Below are positions 43,263 through 51,279 of a DNA stretch of 61,862 nt, one piece after another (position 1 is the first letter of the stretch; every line of letters starts with the position of its first letter). Location: contig CAKRXU010000014.1 in NCBI GenBank assembly GCA_934424575.1, positions 1 to 61,862 of the forward strand. Reading direction: 5' to 3'. The stretch comes from an uncultured Blautia sp. (GTDB lineage Bacteria; Bacillota; Clostridia; Lachnospirales; Lachnospiraceae). The position numbers and the translations under genes are program-made. Below the pieces are notes generated by a model that saw only the letters and a program-made list of their open reading frames with translations, had not been told where the DNA came from and searched no databases.

Positions 43263-46200
43263 TTATTTTGAATACGCATTTGAATAGACTGTCTGTGCAT
43301 TTCCGTTTTTATCGGTATAGATAACATATGCCCTGATCGTACAGCCTGTCAGGTTTGCTGTATCAAAGGAATAAGATTTATTTGAGTCAAATCTTGAATA
43401 AGCAACTCTGGTTCTTCCCGGGGTGTTTAAGGTTACATTCGTTCCCTTTCCGTATACAATGCCATGTTCTATGATCTTATCAGTTGTATTAAGTTTGGCT
43501 ACCAGAATGCCAGAATTAACTGTAATCACTGGTTTTATTTCAGCTTCTCCTAATGACACAAATGAGATGTTATTTTTCTTTGCATAAGTTTCTGCATAAG
43601 AATTTTTATATCCATAAATGACAACATTGTTACATCCATAAAACACATCACCATTTATTTCTTGCAGATTGGATAACAAATATATTTTCTTCAGCTTTTC
43701 ACAATTCTCAAATGCTTCATATCCTATCTTCTCCAGGTTATTTCCACCTGTCACTTCTGTCAGTTTCAAGCATTCGTTAAATGCACGCTCTCCAATCTCT
43801 TTTACACTGTTCGGTATATTTATCTTTTCCAGACTTCCACAATAAGCAAATGTATTCTCTGGAATATCCGTTATTGATGAGGATAGATGGATCTTCTTAA
43901 GTGCTCCACAACTTTCAAATGCTCTACTTCCCAAATCTTTTAAACTGTCTGGTAATACAACCTCTGTTATCCTTGAGTTACTCAACAGCTCATCTGGCAA
44001 GGATTCTGTAAATTTAAGCTTTATGTTATAATTTCCCGATGCCGGTCCTACAGTCTTTAGATTTTCACATCCAACAAATATGCAATCTGCCCTTTTTATA
44101 CTACAAGAAAGTGTAATATTTTTTAACTCTTCACAGTCAAAAAATGCTTCGTATCCTATCCTCTCCAGATTGTTTCCGCCTGTCACTTCTGTCAGTTTCG
44201 AACATCCGCTAAATGCACGCTCTCCAATCTCTTTTACACTGTTCGGTATATTTATCTTTTCCAGACTGCGGCAATAATTAAATGTTCCATCTGAAATATC
44301 CGTTATTGATGAGGATAGATGGATCTTCTTAAGTGCTCCACAACTTTCAAATGCTCTACTTCCCAAATCTTTTAAACTGTCTGGTAATACAACCTCTGTT
44401 ATCCTTGAGTTACTCAACAGCTCATCTGGCAAGGATTCTGTAAATTTAAGCTTTATGTTATAATTTCCCGATGCCGGTCCTACAGTCTTTAGATTTTCAC
44501 ATCCAACAAATATGCAATCTGCCCTTTTTATACTACAAGAAAGTGTAATATTTTTTAACTCTTCACAGTCAAAAAATGCTTCGTATCCTATCCTCTCCAG
44601 ATTGTTTCCGCCTGTCACTTCTGTCAGTTTCGAACATCCGCTAAATGCACGCTCTCCAATCTCTTTTACACTGTTCGGTATATTTATCTTTTCCAGACTA
44701 CCACAATAAGCAAATAGACCCTCACCTATTTTCGTGATACCTTCTGTTATCTCTACTTTTTTTACCTCATAAGACCCAAAATCATCCGCGTACGTCTCTC
44801 CACTTCCATAAATAACCAATGTGCCATCCTGAAATAGTTTCCAATATGCGGAATCTCCACATTTTCCTGACGCCTTTTCCGGGTTCGGGCTGGTAATTCC
44901 TTCTGAGATCTTGTAATCTTTCGGATCCATTACCGGAGTTGGTGTTACAGGTACAGACATTGCCTGTTTATACTCATCCTTCATGTATTTATTACTATAA
45001 ATGGTCTGATATTTCTCAAGTATATTTAATATCTGATTCCTGGTCTTATTCTGTGAATCACAAAGATTTTTTAATTCGGAAGCATTTTTTAATGCTTCCC
45101 TGCAAAAAATATAGGTAAATGCACGATTCAGTACACCATCATTATGAACTGAACTTATCCAGGATTTTGCTGTATCATTTCCATATATCTGAAAATTCAC
45201 ATACCCTTCGAAGCAACTGTTAAATGTCTGTGCAGCAGTACTATCTGTTCTGGACTTCAAATACTGCTCGGAAGCATTACTTAATCCCATCTTAAAATAA
45301 CAATCCATAGTATATAAAATTGAGAGTTTCAGATTATCCGATGCTGCATTTGACGTATTAAACAGAATGTCCATCGTATCTGCACTCCAGTCAATACTTT
45401 TTAATACCAGATTCTTATCACAGAGTTTATCCCACACTTTATCGATCACTTTGTCCATTACTATACTTGCACTCTGTGTTTTTACGTAATTAAAATCGAT
45501 ATCTGTACTTTCAGTTGCCTCGATAATTTCATTACATGCAGCAATAAAATCCTTATTTGGCTTCTGCATACTGGCACATGCTTCCCTGGCATTTTTTATC
45601 AATTGAACTTTTGCATCTTTTTTATCTTTCAATGCTAATACATTTGAAGTCAGTTTTATAAGTTCCTGTGTATTTTCCGAAAACTCCTTTGCATCATCAA
45701 CTACCTTTTTCATACTTTGCACATTCTGAAAACTTTTGGCTGCCTCTTCCACTGACATGCTCATAAATTTATCTGGTGCCCAATCCTGAACACCCATATC
45801 TGCCAATTCATCAAATATCTTTATAAGATATGCATTCGCCCGATCAATCTGCATTGTATCAAATGATGAAGCATTTGTTTTATTCTCATGTTTTATGTAA
45901 TCCACCAGCAGTGTCTCATAAATCAATTTCTGATTTGTATAAAATTCCCTCTTAATCACATTATTCCAGACCGATGAAATTGACATCAGCGGAACATCCT
46001 CCAGAAGCAGCCCTCCTAACTCTGCATAAATAGGATCCTGCATTTCTTTAAAAGTCTTATACAACGCATTGCCGTACGTCTTTCCATCTATTTTAAGTCC
46101 AAAATCAATTATATCGCTTAGCCATACATCATAATCTGGGGTAGCTTCCTGGCTTTGAACACTAATTTCAGTCTGTCCAACTGCATCTGTAAACAAACTT

Positions 46201-46337
46201 TTTTCGTCAGTTTCTGTATTTAATGTCAATGACTCATGATCACTAAAATCCTCTGCATAAACCATAAGATTACTTACTGATGCAGAAGAGGCAATAACTG
46301 TAACAGCCATCATAATTAAAATAGATTTCTTTTTCAT
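43263..46337 (-). CDS. Large secreted LRR_5 surface protein with N-terminal helical domain
   Basis: 1024 residues. Signal peptide; residues about 60-490 form a largely helical domain of unknown type (KSRTDSTAAQTFNSCFEGYV region); residues about 500-930 are LRR_5 repeats, including a 144-residue unit present twice almost identically; the C-terminal 90 residues match the neighbouring 592-residue protein. It is the first gene of the surface-protein cluster, with promoter TTTACG-N17-TATAAT (46429-46457). Likely an adhesin or host-interaction protein. Confidence 0.9.
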   Translation of the reverse strand: MKKKSILIMMAVTVIASSASVSNLMVYAEDFSDHESLTLNTETDEKSLFTDAVGQTEISVQSQEATPDYDVWLSDIIDFGLKIDGKTYGNALYKTFKEMQDPIYAELGGLLLEDVPLMSISSVWNNVIKREFYTNQKLIYETLLVDYIKHENKTNASSFDTMQIDRANAYLIKIFDELADMGVQDWAPDKFMSMSVEEAAKSFQNVQSMKKVVDDAKEFSENTQELIKLTSNVLALKDKKDAKVQLIKNAREACASMQKPNKDFIAACNEIIEATESTDIDFNYVKTQSASIVMDKVIDKVWDKLCDKNLVLKSIDWSADTMDILFNTSNAASDNLKLSILYTMDCYFKMGLSNASEQYLKSRTDSTAAQTFNSCFEGYVNFQIYGNDTAKSWISSVHNDGVLNRAFTYIFCREALKNASELKNLCDSQNKTRNQILNILEKYQTIYSNKYMKDEYKQAMSVPVTPTPVMDPKDYKISEGITSPNPEKASGKCGDSAYWKLFQDGTLVIYGSGETYADDFGSYEVKKVEITEGITKIGEGLFAYCGSLEKINIPNSVKEIGERAFSGCSKLTEVTGGNNLERIGYEAFFDCEELKNITLSCSIKRADCIFVGCENLKTVGPASGNYNIKLKFTESLPDELLSNSRITEVVLPDSLKDLGSRAFESCGALKKIHLSSSITDISDGTFNYCRSLEKINIPNSVKEIGERAFSGCSKLTEVTGGNNLERIGYEAFFDCEELKNITLSCSIKRADCIFVGCENLKTVGPASGNYNIKLKFTESLPDELLSNSRITEVVLPDSLKDLGSRAFESCGALKKIHLSSSITDIPENTFAYCGSLEKINIPNSVKEIGERAFNECLKLTEVTGGNNLEKIGYEAFENCEKLKKIYLLSNLQEINGDVFYGCNNVVIYGYKNSYAETYAKKNNISFVSLGEAEIKPVITVNSGILVAKLNTTDKIIEHGIVYGKGTNVTLNTPGRTRVAYSRFDSNKSYSFDTANLTGCTIRAYVIYTDKNGNAQTVYSNAYSK
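43868..44699 (-). repeat. 432-bp tandem duplication in LRR gene
   Basis: The segment at about 43868-44267 is repeated at 44300-44699 with period 432 and, by eye, near-perfect identity. Divergence starts sharply at both edges (CTGCGGCAATAATT against CTACCACAATAAGC). The period is a multiple of three, so the frame is kept and 144 residues are added. Confidence 0.9.
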
Positions 46338-46428
46338 ACGCAGTCCCCTATCCTTCTTTAATTTTCATCAACAAATTTCGTCTGAATTAAGCTAAAGCCT
46401 TCACGACCAGCAATGTTTGTTGTCTCTT

Positions 46429-46499
46429 ATTATACCTCTTTTGTTTTCGTGCGTAAAGTCGATTATCCATTTTTCAATTGGTTTATCATTTTTCCAATT
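46429..46499. promoter_or_regulatory. Divergent control region of LRR cluster and XRE gene
   Basis: Minus-strand promoter for the LRR cluster: TTTACG (reverse of 46452-46457), 17-base spacer, TATAAT (reverse of 46429-46434). A dyad AATTGG (46476-46481) and CCAATT (46494-46499) lies between this and the XRE start and is a candidate operator for that regulator. Confidence 0.6.
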
Positions 46500-46532
46500 T
46501 ACATATCATAGAAGTAAAAACAGGAGGTATTC

Positions 46533-46859
46533 ATGGAAATAAATTATGAGGAAATAGGTAGAAGGATTGCCCACCGGCGGAAGGAGCTCGGGCTGAAGCA
46601 GTCCGAGGTAGAAGAAAAAGCAGATCTCAGTCAGAAATATCTTTCAAACATTGAACGCAGCATTTCTATCCCATCTATTGAGGTAATTATGCGGATAGCT
46701 TTAGCTCTGGACACGACACCTGATGAATTTCTTGTCGGAACCTTACAGACCAATGATGCCGAATGGAAAAATGTCAGTGAACAGCTTCGTAATATGACCC
46801 CCAGACAACTATCTCTCGCCAGTAGTTTCCTGACATGGCTTTCTGAGCAGAAGTTATAA
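46533..46859 (+). CDS. XRE-family HTH regulator
   Basis: 108 residues. The XRE/Cro HTH covers about residues 7-62 (IGRRIAHRRKELGLKQSEVE; LSQKYLSNIERSISIPSIEV), and a short helical C-terminus follows (MTPRQLSLASSFLTWL). Ribosome site AGGAGG. It is transcribed divergently from the surface-protein cluster and may control it or itself; this is inferred from position only. Confidence 0.9.
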   Translation: MEINYEEIGRRIAHRRKELGLKQSEVEEKADLSQKYLSNIERSISIPSIEVIMRIALALDTTPDEFLVGTLQTNDAEWKNVSEQLRNMTPRQLSLASSFLTWLSEQKL

Positions 46860-46878
46860 TTTATTCCATAAAAATTAA

Positions 46879-46928
46879 GAGCGTTTCCCGATCTCATTCT
46901 TGATTTCGAAAAACGCTCATTTTTATTT
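46879..46928. terminator. Bidirectional terminator between XRE and M56 genes
   Basis: GAGCGTTT (46879-46886) with AAACGCTC (46911-46918), followed by ATTTTTATTT on the plus strand; the minus strand also ends in a short T run. Confidence 0.8.
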
Positions 46929-48726
46929 ATTCCGTATAACTATTCCCATTCTCATCCGACCAGGTTCCATCACCGTTATTGGTATAGCCCACGCCATTGG
47001 AATCACGGTAATAATAATCACCGTTTGTGGTCTGTTTTACATCAACGCTTCCGCTGCTGCTCTGAAGTTCATGGTGTTCCAGCTGATTTCCAAAGTTATA
47101 GTCTTCGTCATTCCAGGTCCTGTAGGAATTGCCGTATGCGTCTGCCCAGGTGCCTTCACCCTGATAACTGTAAGTAAATCCAATTTCATCAGAATAGGTT
47201 CCGTCCCCATTGTCCTGGAGCACCCTTGCATCATTCTCATCTTCACCCGGGGCTACGATGGATGCCACACCAGAAGCACTGCTGTATCCGCTGGTATACG
47301 GCACGCCTGCTGGCAGATGTGCGTAGTAGTCGATATTATCGGTGTTTTCACCAGTGTTCCCGGAATCTGTGGAATCCGTATTGTCCTGCATGCTGTCTTC
47401 CGTTGAAGGACTTACAGAATCTGTCGTTGTCTCTGATCCTGTCACAGCCCCGGCAGTGCTCTTCATCTGATTGCTGGCATTATCCTGCAAGTTCTCTGCC
47501 ACGCCAGAAACGTCTTCTGCATTTCCTGCGCCAGCCTGTTCATCAGAAATCGCTGGAGCATTCTGCATATCCACCAGTTCTGAAAATGAAGCAAAATCTG
47601 GATACGATATGTCCTCATCTGCCGCTCCATCAGAATTCCTCTGAGCCGATGTACCCGTCCCCACTGGAAGCGCCGAAACCGTGAACGCCAGATTCCCGCC
47701 AACAAGCATCAACGCCAGCAAAACACCCGGCAAAATTCCTCTCTTCAGCTTCCTGATACTCATCATATACAGAATCCTGTCTTTGAACACCATTCCACTG
47801 TCATTGAGACTTGCCGTCACATACGGAATCCTGTTTTCCATTGCAACCGTCCGAAGGAGCAGCTGTCGGTAAAGCCTGTGGCCACTCTGGTTCACCCGAT
47901 GAATCACCGCAGTATCACACAGATTTTCAATATCCTTATCTGCCTCTTTCAACATGATAAGCAGAAATGGATTGAACCAGTAAATCGACGCACAGATCCT
48001 GAGAAGCATCTTGTACCAGAGGTCTCTGTGGACATAATGCGTCAGCTCATGATAGAATACGAGTTTTCGCTCTTCCGCAGAATAACCGGTTGCCGGAAGA
48101 TACAGTTTCGTATGAAAAAGCCCCGCAAGAAGCGGTGTAGTAAGACCTGCATTCTGTCTCAGTTCCGGCATCCTGCGGATCCGTTTGTCCCTGCACACTT
48201 CCCTGTACATCCGAAGACTTATCGGATCAGTGACCGGAAGGCTCATTCTTTCCAGATTTCTTATCGAAAAATGATACGCCAGAAATTCTCCTGCCAGTTT
48301 CAGCACCGCCACGACAAGCCAGACTGCTGCAAAGATTCCTGCTGCCATTTCCATCCATTTACCAGTTTCATATACAGTATGGATCTTCTGTCTGGAAAAA
48401 TCCTGATCCTGTACATTTCTTTTCTCCGGATGCATGGTTTCCTGCTGTGAAATATACTGTCCGTTTTCTGGTACAGTTGCAGAAATATCTTTTTCCTGCA
48501 CAGCAATCCTGGCCGGGCTGGATTTCTTCAGCTGCAGATCAACCAGCGAAATACTGCCCGGAAGCCGCACCGGAATGAGAAGGCTGACTGCCACAAACAG
48601 CCATATGAAATATTTCCACCTTGCGGAAACTCTGCCCTTGAGCGGAACCGCCAGCAGTTTTACCAGCAAAATAATGACCGCTGCAATAATATTCAGCTTC
48701 AGGATATGCAAAACCAATACTTCCAC
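46927..48726 (-). CDS. M56 (BlaR1-like) membrane metallopeptidase with unusual extracellular domain
   Basis: 599 residues. Membrane segments near 7-27, 37-53, 127-152 and 330-352. The cytoplasmic zinc-protease site is H226-E-L-T-H230, with acidic partner residues in DIENLCD near 265-271. This is the signal-transducing core of BlaR1/MecR1. The extracellular part (about 355-599) is not a penicillin-binding domain: it is a Ser/Thr/Asp-rich linker followed by acidic Gly/Tyr-rich repeats. The end (TTNGDYYYRD; NGDGTWSDENGNSY) closely matches the C-terminus of the secreted protein encoded at 49204. It lies six bases after the BlaI gene and presumably cleaves that repressor on sensing an unknown signal. 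Confidence 0.88.
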   Translation of the reverse strand: MEVLVLHILKLNIIAAVIILLVKLLAVPLKGRVSARWKYFIWLFVAVSLLIPVRLPGSISLVDLQLKKSSPARIAVQEKDISATVPENGQYISQQETMHPEKRNVQDQDFSRQKIHTVYETGKWMEMAAGIFAAVWLVVAVLKLAGEFLAYHFSIRNLERMSLPVTDPISLRMYREVCRDKRIRRMPELRQNAGLTTPLLAGLFHTKLYLPATGYSAEERKLVFYHELTHYVHRDLWYKMLLRICASIYWFNPFLLIMLKEADKDIENLCDTAVIHRVNQSGHRLYRQLLLRTVAMENRIPYVTASLNDSGMVFKDRILYMMSIRKLKRGILPGVLLALMLVGGNLAFTVSALPVGTGTSAQRNSDGAADEDISYPDFASFSELVDMQNAPAISDEQAGAGNAEDVSGVAENLQDNASNQMKSTAGAVTGSETTTDSVSPSTEDSMQDNTDSTDSGNTGENTDNIDYYAHLPAGVPYTSGYSSASGVASIVAPGEDENDARVLQDNGDGTYSDEIGFTYSYQGEGTWADAYGNSYRTWNDEDYNFGNQLEHHELQSSSGSVDVKQTTNGDYYYRDSNGVGYTNNGDGTWSDENGNSYTE

Positions 48727-48732
48727 TGTCCG

Positions 48733-49122
48733 TTATTCCTCCCTGTCATCCAGCTCCTTAAGAAAATCGCTGAGATCCTGGATTTCTTCAGAACTGATCT
48801 TCTTGCCCTGATAAAGTGATGTCACAAATTTCTTAAGTGAATTTCCATAAAGTTTCTCAAGGACACTGCGGCTCTCATGTGCCTGATAATCTGTCTGAGA
48901 AACCAGCGGTGTATACAGGTTCATCTTGCCCTGCTTGGTCACTTCTACGAAATTTTTGGCTTCCAGTCTGGTCAGCAATGACAGGATCGTTGTCGGAGCA
49001 AGTTTTTTCTTCGTGTTGATCACCTTTTCGATCTCCGGTCTCGTCATTGGCGGAGTGCCATTCCACAGAACAAGCATAATGTCGAGTTCTGATTCTGGAA
49101 GCCTCTGATATGTTTTTTTCAC
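48733..49122 (-). CDS. BlaI/MecI-family transcriptional repressor
   Basis: 129 residues from GTG 49122, chosen because AGAGGGG lies at ribosome-site distance and the product then begins MKKTYQRLPESELDIM like other BlaI proteins; an ATG seven codons upstream has no site. Winged helix at about 10-75 (PMTRPEIEKVINTKKKLAPTT; LTRLEAKNFVEVTKQGKMNLY), then a dimerisation helix region. It should repress its own operon and the secreted-protein gene through TTCTACANNTGTAGAA dyads. Confidence 0.92.
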   Translation of the reverse strand: MKKTYQRLPESELDIMLVLWNGTPPMTRPEIEKVINTKKKLAPTTILSLLTRLEAKNFVEVTKQGKMNLYTPLVSQTDYQAHESRSVLEKLYGNSLKKFVTSLYQGKKISSEEIQDLSDFLKELDDREE

Positions 49123-49148
49123 TTCTTCGCCCCTCTCTGTCATCAGTT

Positions 49149-49200
49149 TTCTACAAATGTAGGAATAACTTTATTGTATCACATCCTCTCTTAAATACAA
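49149..49200 (-). promoter_or_regulatory. blaI-type promoter and operator
   Basis: Promoter TTGTAT (reverse of 49195-49200), 16-base spacer, TACAAT with an extended TG (reverse of 49173-49178). Operator TTCTACAAATGTAGGA (49149-49164) lies just downstream of the minus-10, fitting autorepression. Confidence 0.75.
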
Positions 49201-49203
49201 TCA

Positions 49204-50106
49204 TTAATTCATTTCGTTATAGCTGTTTCCATTCTCATCACTCCAGGTTCCGTCGCCATTGTCTGTGAATCCTGTACCATTATCATCACGGTAATAATAA
49301 TCGCCATTTGTAGTTTCAGTAACGGTCACACTGTTGCCGTCTGCATCCGTAAGGACATGCTGCTCCAGCTCTGCGCCCATGTAATGTGTATCATCATTCA
49401 GCGCCTGCCAGGTCTTTCCGTTTTCATCTGTAAAATAAACCTCATCATCGGTCGTATAGACGGTGCCGTCATCGCCGACATATTTGCTGCTGTAGTCTGT
49501 ATAGATGGTCCTCTCTACAGAAACGGTGTTTCCATCGCTGTCATACAGCGTCAGATCAGCTGTGGAAAGAATATCAGAATCTTTACTGCTGTCTGAAGAA
49601 TCAGAGCTGCCAGAACCGGAATTGCCTCCTGTTGTATCTGTTGAAGAAGAATCTCCATCCGTATTCTTGTCAGAAGATGTGGAACTGCCGTCTTTCGAAT
49701 CTCCTCCTTTACCATCTTTTCCAGTCAACGCCGGATTTTCCGGATAGGAAATAGATTCCACCATTTTTCGCACTTCACCGATGTCATCTGCATCCCTGGC
49801 ATATCCTACCGCCATATACAGGCTGTTTCCTTCTGAAAAAATCGTCTGATAGCATGCTTCATAGGTATCATTACATTTCGCAACTCCGATTTTTGCATCA
49901 TCCAGGGCATATTTGTAAATGTTCACATAATCGCTTCCGTTCGTGAAACTTGCATATGCTCCTTCCGTATGAGCATCCTCCCAGTCTGAGTTCACCGGCT
50001 GCGGATAAAAATCCCCGTTTCCTGCCGCCATAACGCTTCCTGCTGAAAAAATACTCAATGTTGCTGCTGCCATAAGTGCCATGATTTTTGCTTTTCTTGT
50101 TTTCAT
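49204..50106 (-). CDS. Secreted protein with C-terminal module shared with M56 neighbour
   Basis: 300 residues with a signal peptide (KTRKAKIMALMAAATLSIFSAGSVMA). The N-terminal domain of about 120 residues is unassigned; a low-complexity Ser/Asp/Gly linker follows (about 135-180); the C-terminal about 115 residues are acidic Tyr/Gly/Asp repeats ending TTNGDYYYRD...NGDGTWSDENGNSY, nearly identical to the end of the M56 protein. The promoter is covered by three BlaI-like operators, so it is probably the main target of the repressor. Function unknown. Confidence 0.82.
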   Translation of the reverse strand: MKTRKAKIMALMAAATLSIFSAGSVMAAGNGDFYPQPVNSDWEDAHTEGAYASFTNGSDYVNIYKYALDDAKIGVAKCNDTYEACYQTIFSEGNSLYMAVGYARDADDIGEVRKMVESISYPENPALTGKDGKGGDSKDGSSTSSDKNTDGDSSSTDTTGGNSGSGSSDSSDSSKDSDILSTADLTLYDSDGNTVSVERTIYTDYSSKYVGDDGTVYTTDDEVYFTDENGKTWQALNDDTHYMGAELEQHVLTDADGNSVTVTETTNGDYYYRDDNGTGFTDNGDGTWSDENGNSYNEMN

Positions 50107-50137
50107 AATGGATGCTCCCTTTTCTCTGTGTTTTATT

Positions 50138-50216
50138 TTCTACTTTTGTAGAAGTTAATTGTATTCTACATCTGTAGAATGTGCGTGTCAATCCTTTTTT
50201 TCTACAATTGTAGAAA
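50138..50216 (-). promoter_or_regulatory. Promoter with three BlaI-type operators
   Basis: TTGACA (reverse of 50186-50191), 17-base spacer, TAGAAT (reverse of 50163-50168). Operators: TTCTACTTTTGTAGAA (50138-50153), ATTCTACATCTGTAGAAT (50163-50180, over the minus-10 and spacer) and TTTCTACAATTGTAGAAA (50199-50216, upstream of the minus-35). All carry the TACA/TGTA half-sites of BlaI/MecI operators. Confidence 0.88.
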
Positions 50217-50262
50217 TATTTCCAATAACTGTCGCAGCACCAGTCTCTCCTCCCTATGCAGT

Positions 50263-50326
50263 AAAAAAAACCACTGTAACATCCTCCGTTCACAGTAAAA
50301 ACAACTGTCGGATTTTGTTACAGTGG
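50263..50326 (-). terminator. Terminator of proC
   Basis: Perfect 11-bp arms CCACTGTAACA (50271-50281) and TGTTACAGTGG (50316-50326), with an inner imperfect stem, followed by eight T on the minus strand. Confidence 0.9.
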
Positions 50327-50366
50327 AAAAAAATTATCTTTCTGCTATTTTATTTTCTCTGAAAGA

Positions 50367-51161
50367 TCACATTCCCCTTGCTTTCTTTACACACTCCGTC
50401 TGCGCTTCAATCACCGCACTTCGGAAACCTTTTTCTTCGAGGACGCGGACTGCCTGGATCGTGGTTCCTGCCGGGGAGCAGACCATATCTTTGAGTTCTC
50501 CCGGATGTTTGCCGGTCTCCAGCATCAGTTTCGCACTTCCGAGTACGGACTGTGCGGCGAATTTGTATGCCTGTGCTCTCGGCATTCCGTCTGCGACTGC
50601 TGCATCTGCCATTGCCTCAAGAAACATAAAAACATACGCAGGAGAACTGCCGGAAACGCCTACAACTGCGTCCATCAGGTGCTCCGGGATCACCTCTGTC
50701 TTGCCGAAGGTGTTGCAGAGTTTTACAGCAAGTGCGGTTTCTTCTTCTGTGACCAGTTCATTGACACAGAGAGCTGTCATTCCCTCTCCGACCATCGCCG
50801 GAGTGTTTGGCATGGTACGGATGACTTTTGTGTTTTCGCCAAGGCGCTCACCAAGCCACTGCAGAGTCTTGCCCGGCGCGATAGAAATAAAGATCTGTCC
50901 AGCCTTTACACTGTCCCTGATCTCATCCAGAATACCCTCCAGAAACTGCGGCTTCACTGCCAGAAAAACAACATCCGCAAAATTCACCACCTGCGCGTTG
51001 GTATCTGCTTTCTGGATGCCAAGTTCCTTCTCGATCTTCTCGCGGGTCCTGTCTGACTTCGCAGAAGCGATCATATCTGATGCTTCCACCTCGCCACTTT
51101 TCAGAATTCCCTTTAACATGGCTGTCGCCATATTTCCACAGCCGATAAAACCAATTTTCAT
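50367..51161 (-). CDS. proC: Pyrroline-5-carboxylate reductase
   Basis: 264 residues, family length. N-terminal Rossmann motif IGFIGCGNMATAM, and the C-terminal signature (GVSGSSPAYVFMFLEAMADA; SPAGTTIQAVRVLEE). It reduces pyrroline 5-carboxylate to L-proline with NAD(P)H in the cytoplasm, the last step of proline synthesis. Strong ribosome site AAGGAGGAAGATTATT. Monocistronic with its own terminator; no other proline genes nearby. Confidence 0.97.
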   Translation of the reverse strand: MKIGFIGCGNMATAMLKGILKSGEVEASDMIASAKSDRTREKIEKELGIQKADTNAQVVNFADVVFLAVKPQFLEGILDEIRDSVKAGQIFISIAPGKTLQWLGERLGENTKVIRTMPNTPAMVGEGMTALCVNELVTEEETALAVKLCNTFGKTEVIPEHLMDAVVGVSGSSPAYVFMFLEAMADAAVADGMPRAQAYKFAAQSVLGSAKLMLETGKHPGELKDMVCSPAGTTIQAVRVLEEKGFRSAVIEAQTECVKKARGM

Positions 51162-51177
51162 AATAATCTTCCTCCTT

Positions 51178-51255
51178 GTGTGAAAACATAGTTAAGTTAC
51201 TCTGTCGCTTTACAAAATTACAGCGGCATTTTCTTTATCATACCTGTTTTCACAC
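51178..51255. other. Inverted repeat upstream of proC
   Basis: Perfect 11-bp arms GTGTGAAAACA (51178-51188) and TGTTTTCACAC (51245-51255), 56 bases apart, fill the space between the AAA-ATPase-like stop and the proC ribosome site. They could form a leader structure, an operator pair or the ends of a tiny element. Confidence 0.45.
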
Positions 51256-51279
51256 CAAAAGTAAAATACTAAATTTCTC

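Noticed and set aside
43868..44699. CRISPR array or satellite repeat
   Set aside because: Only two long coding copies with no spacers; it is an in-frame gene duplication.
46927..49122. Beta-lactam resistance locus (blaR1-blaI-blaZ)
   Set aside because: The M56 protein has no penicillin-binding domain and no beta-lactamase gene is present.
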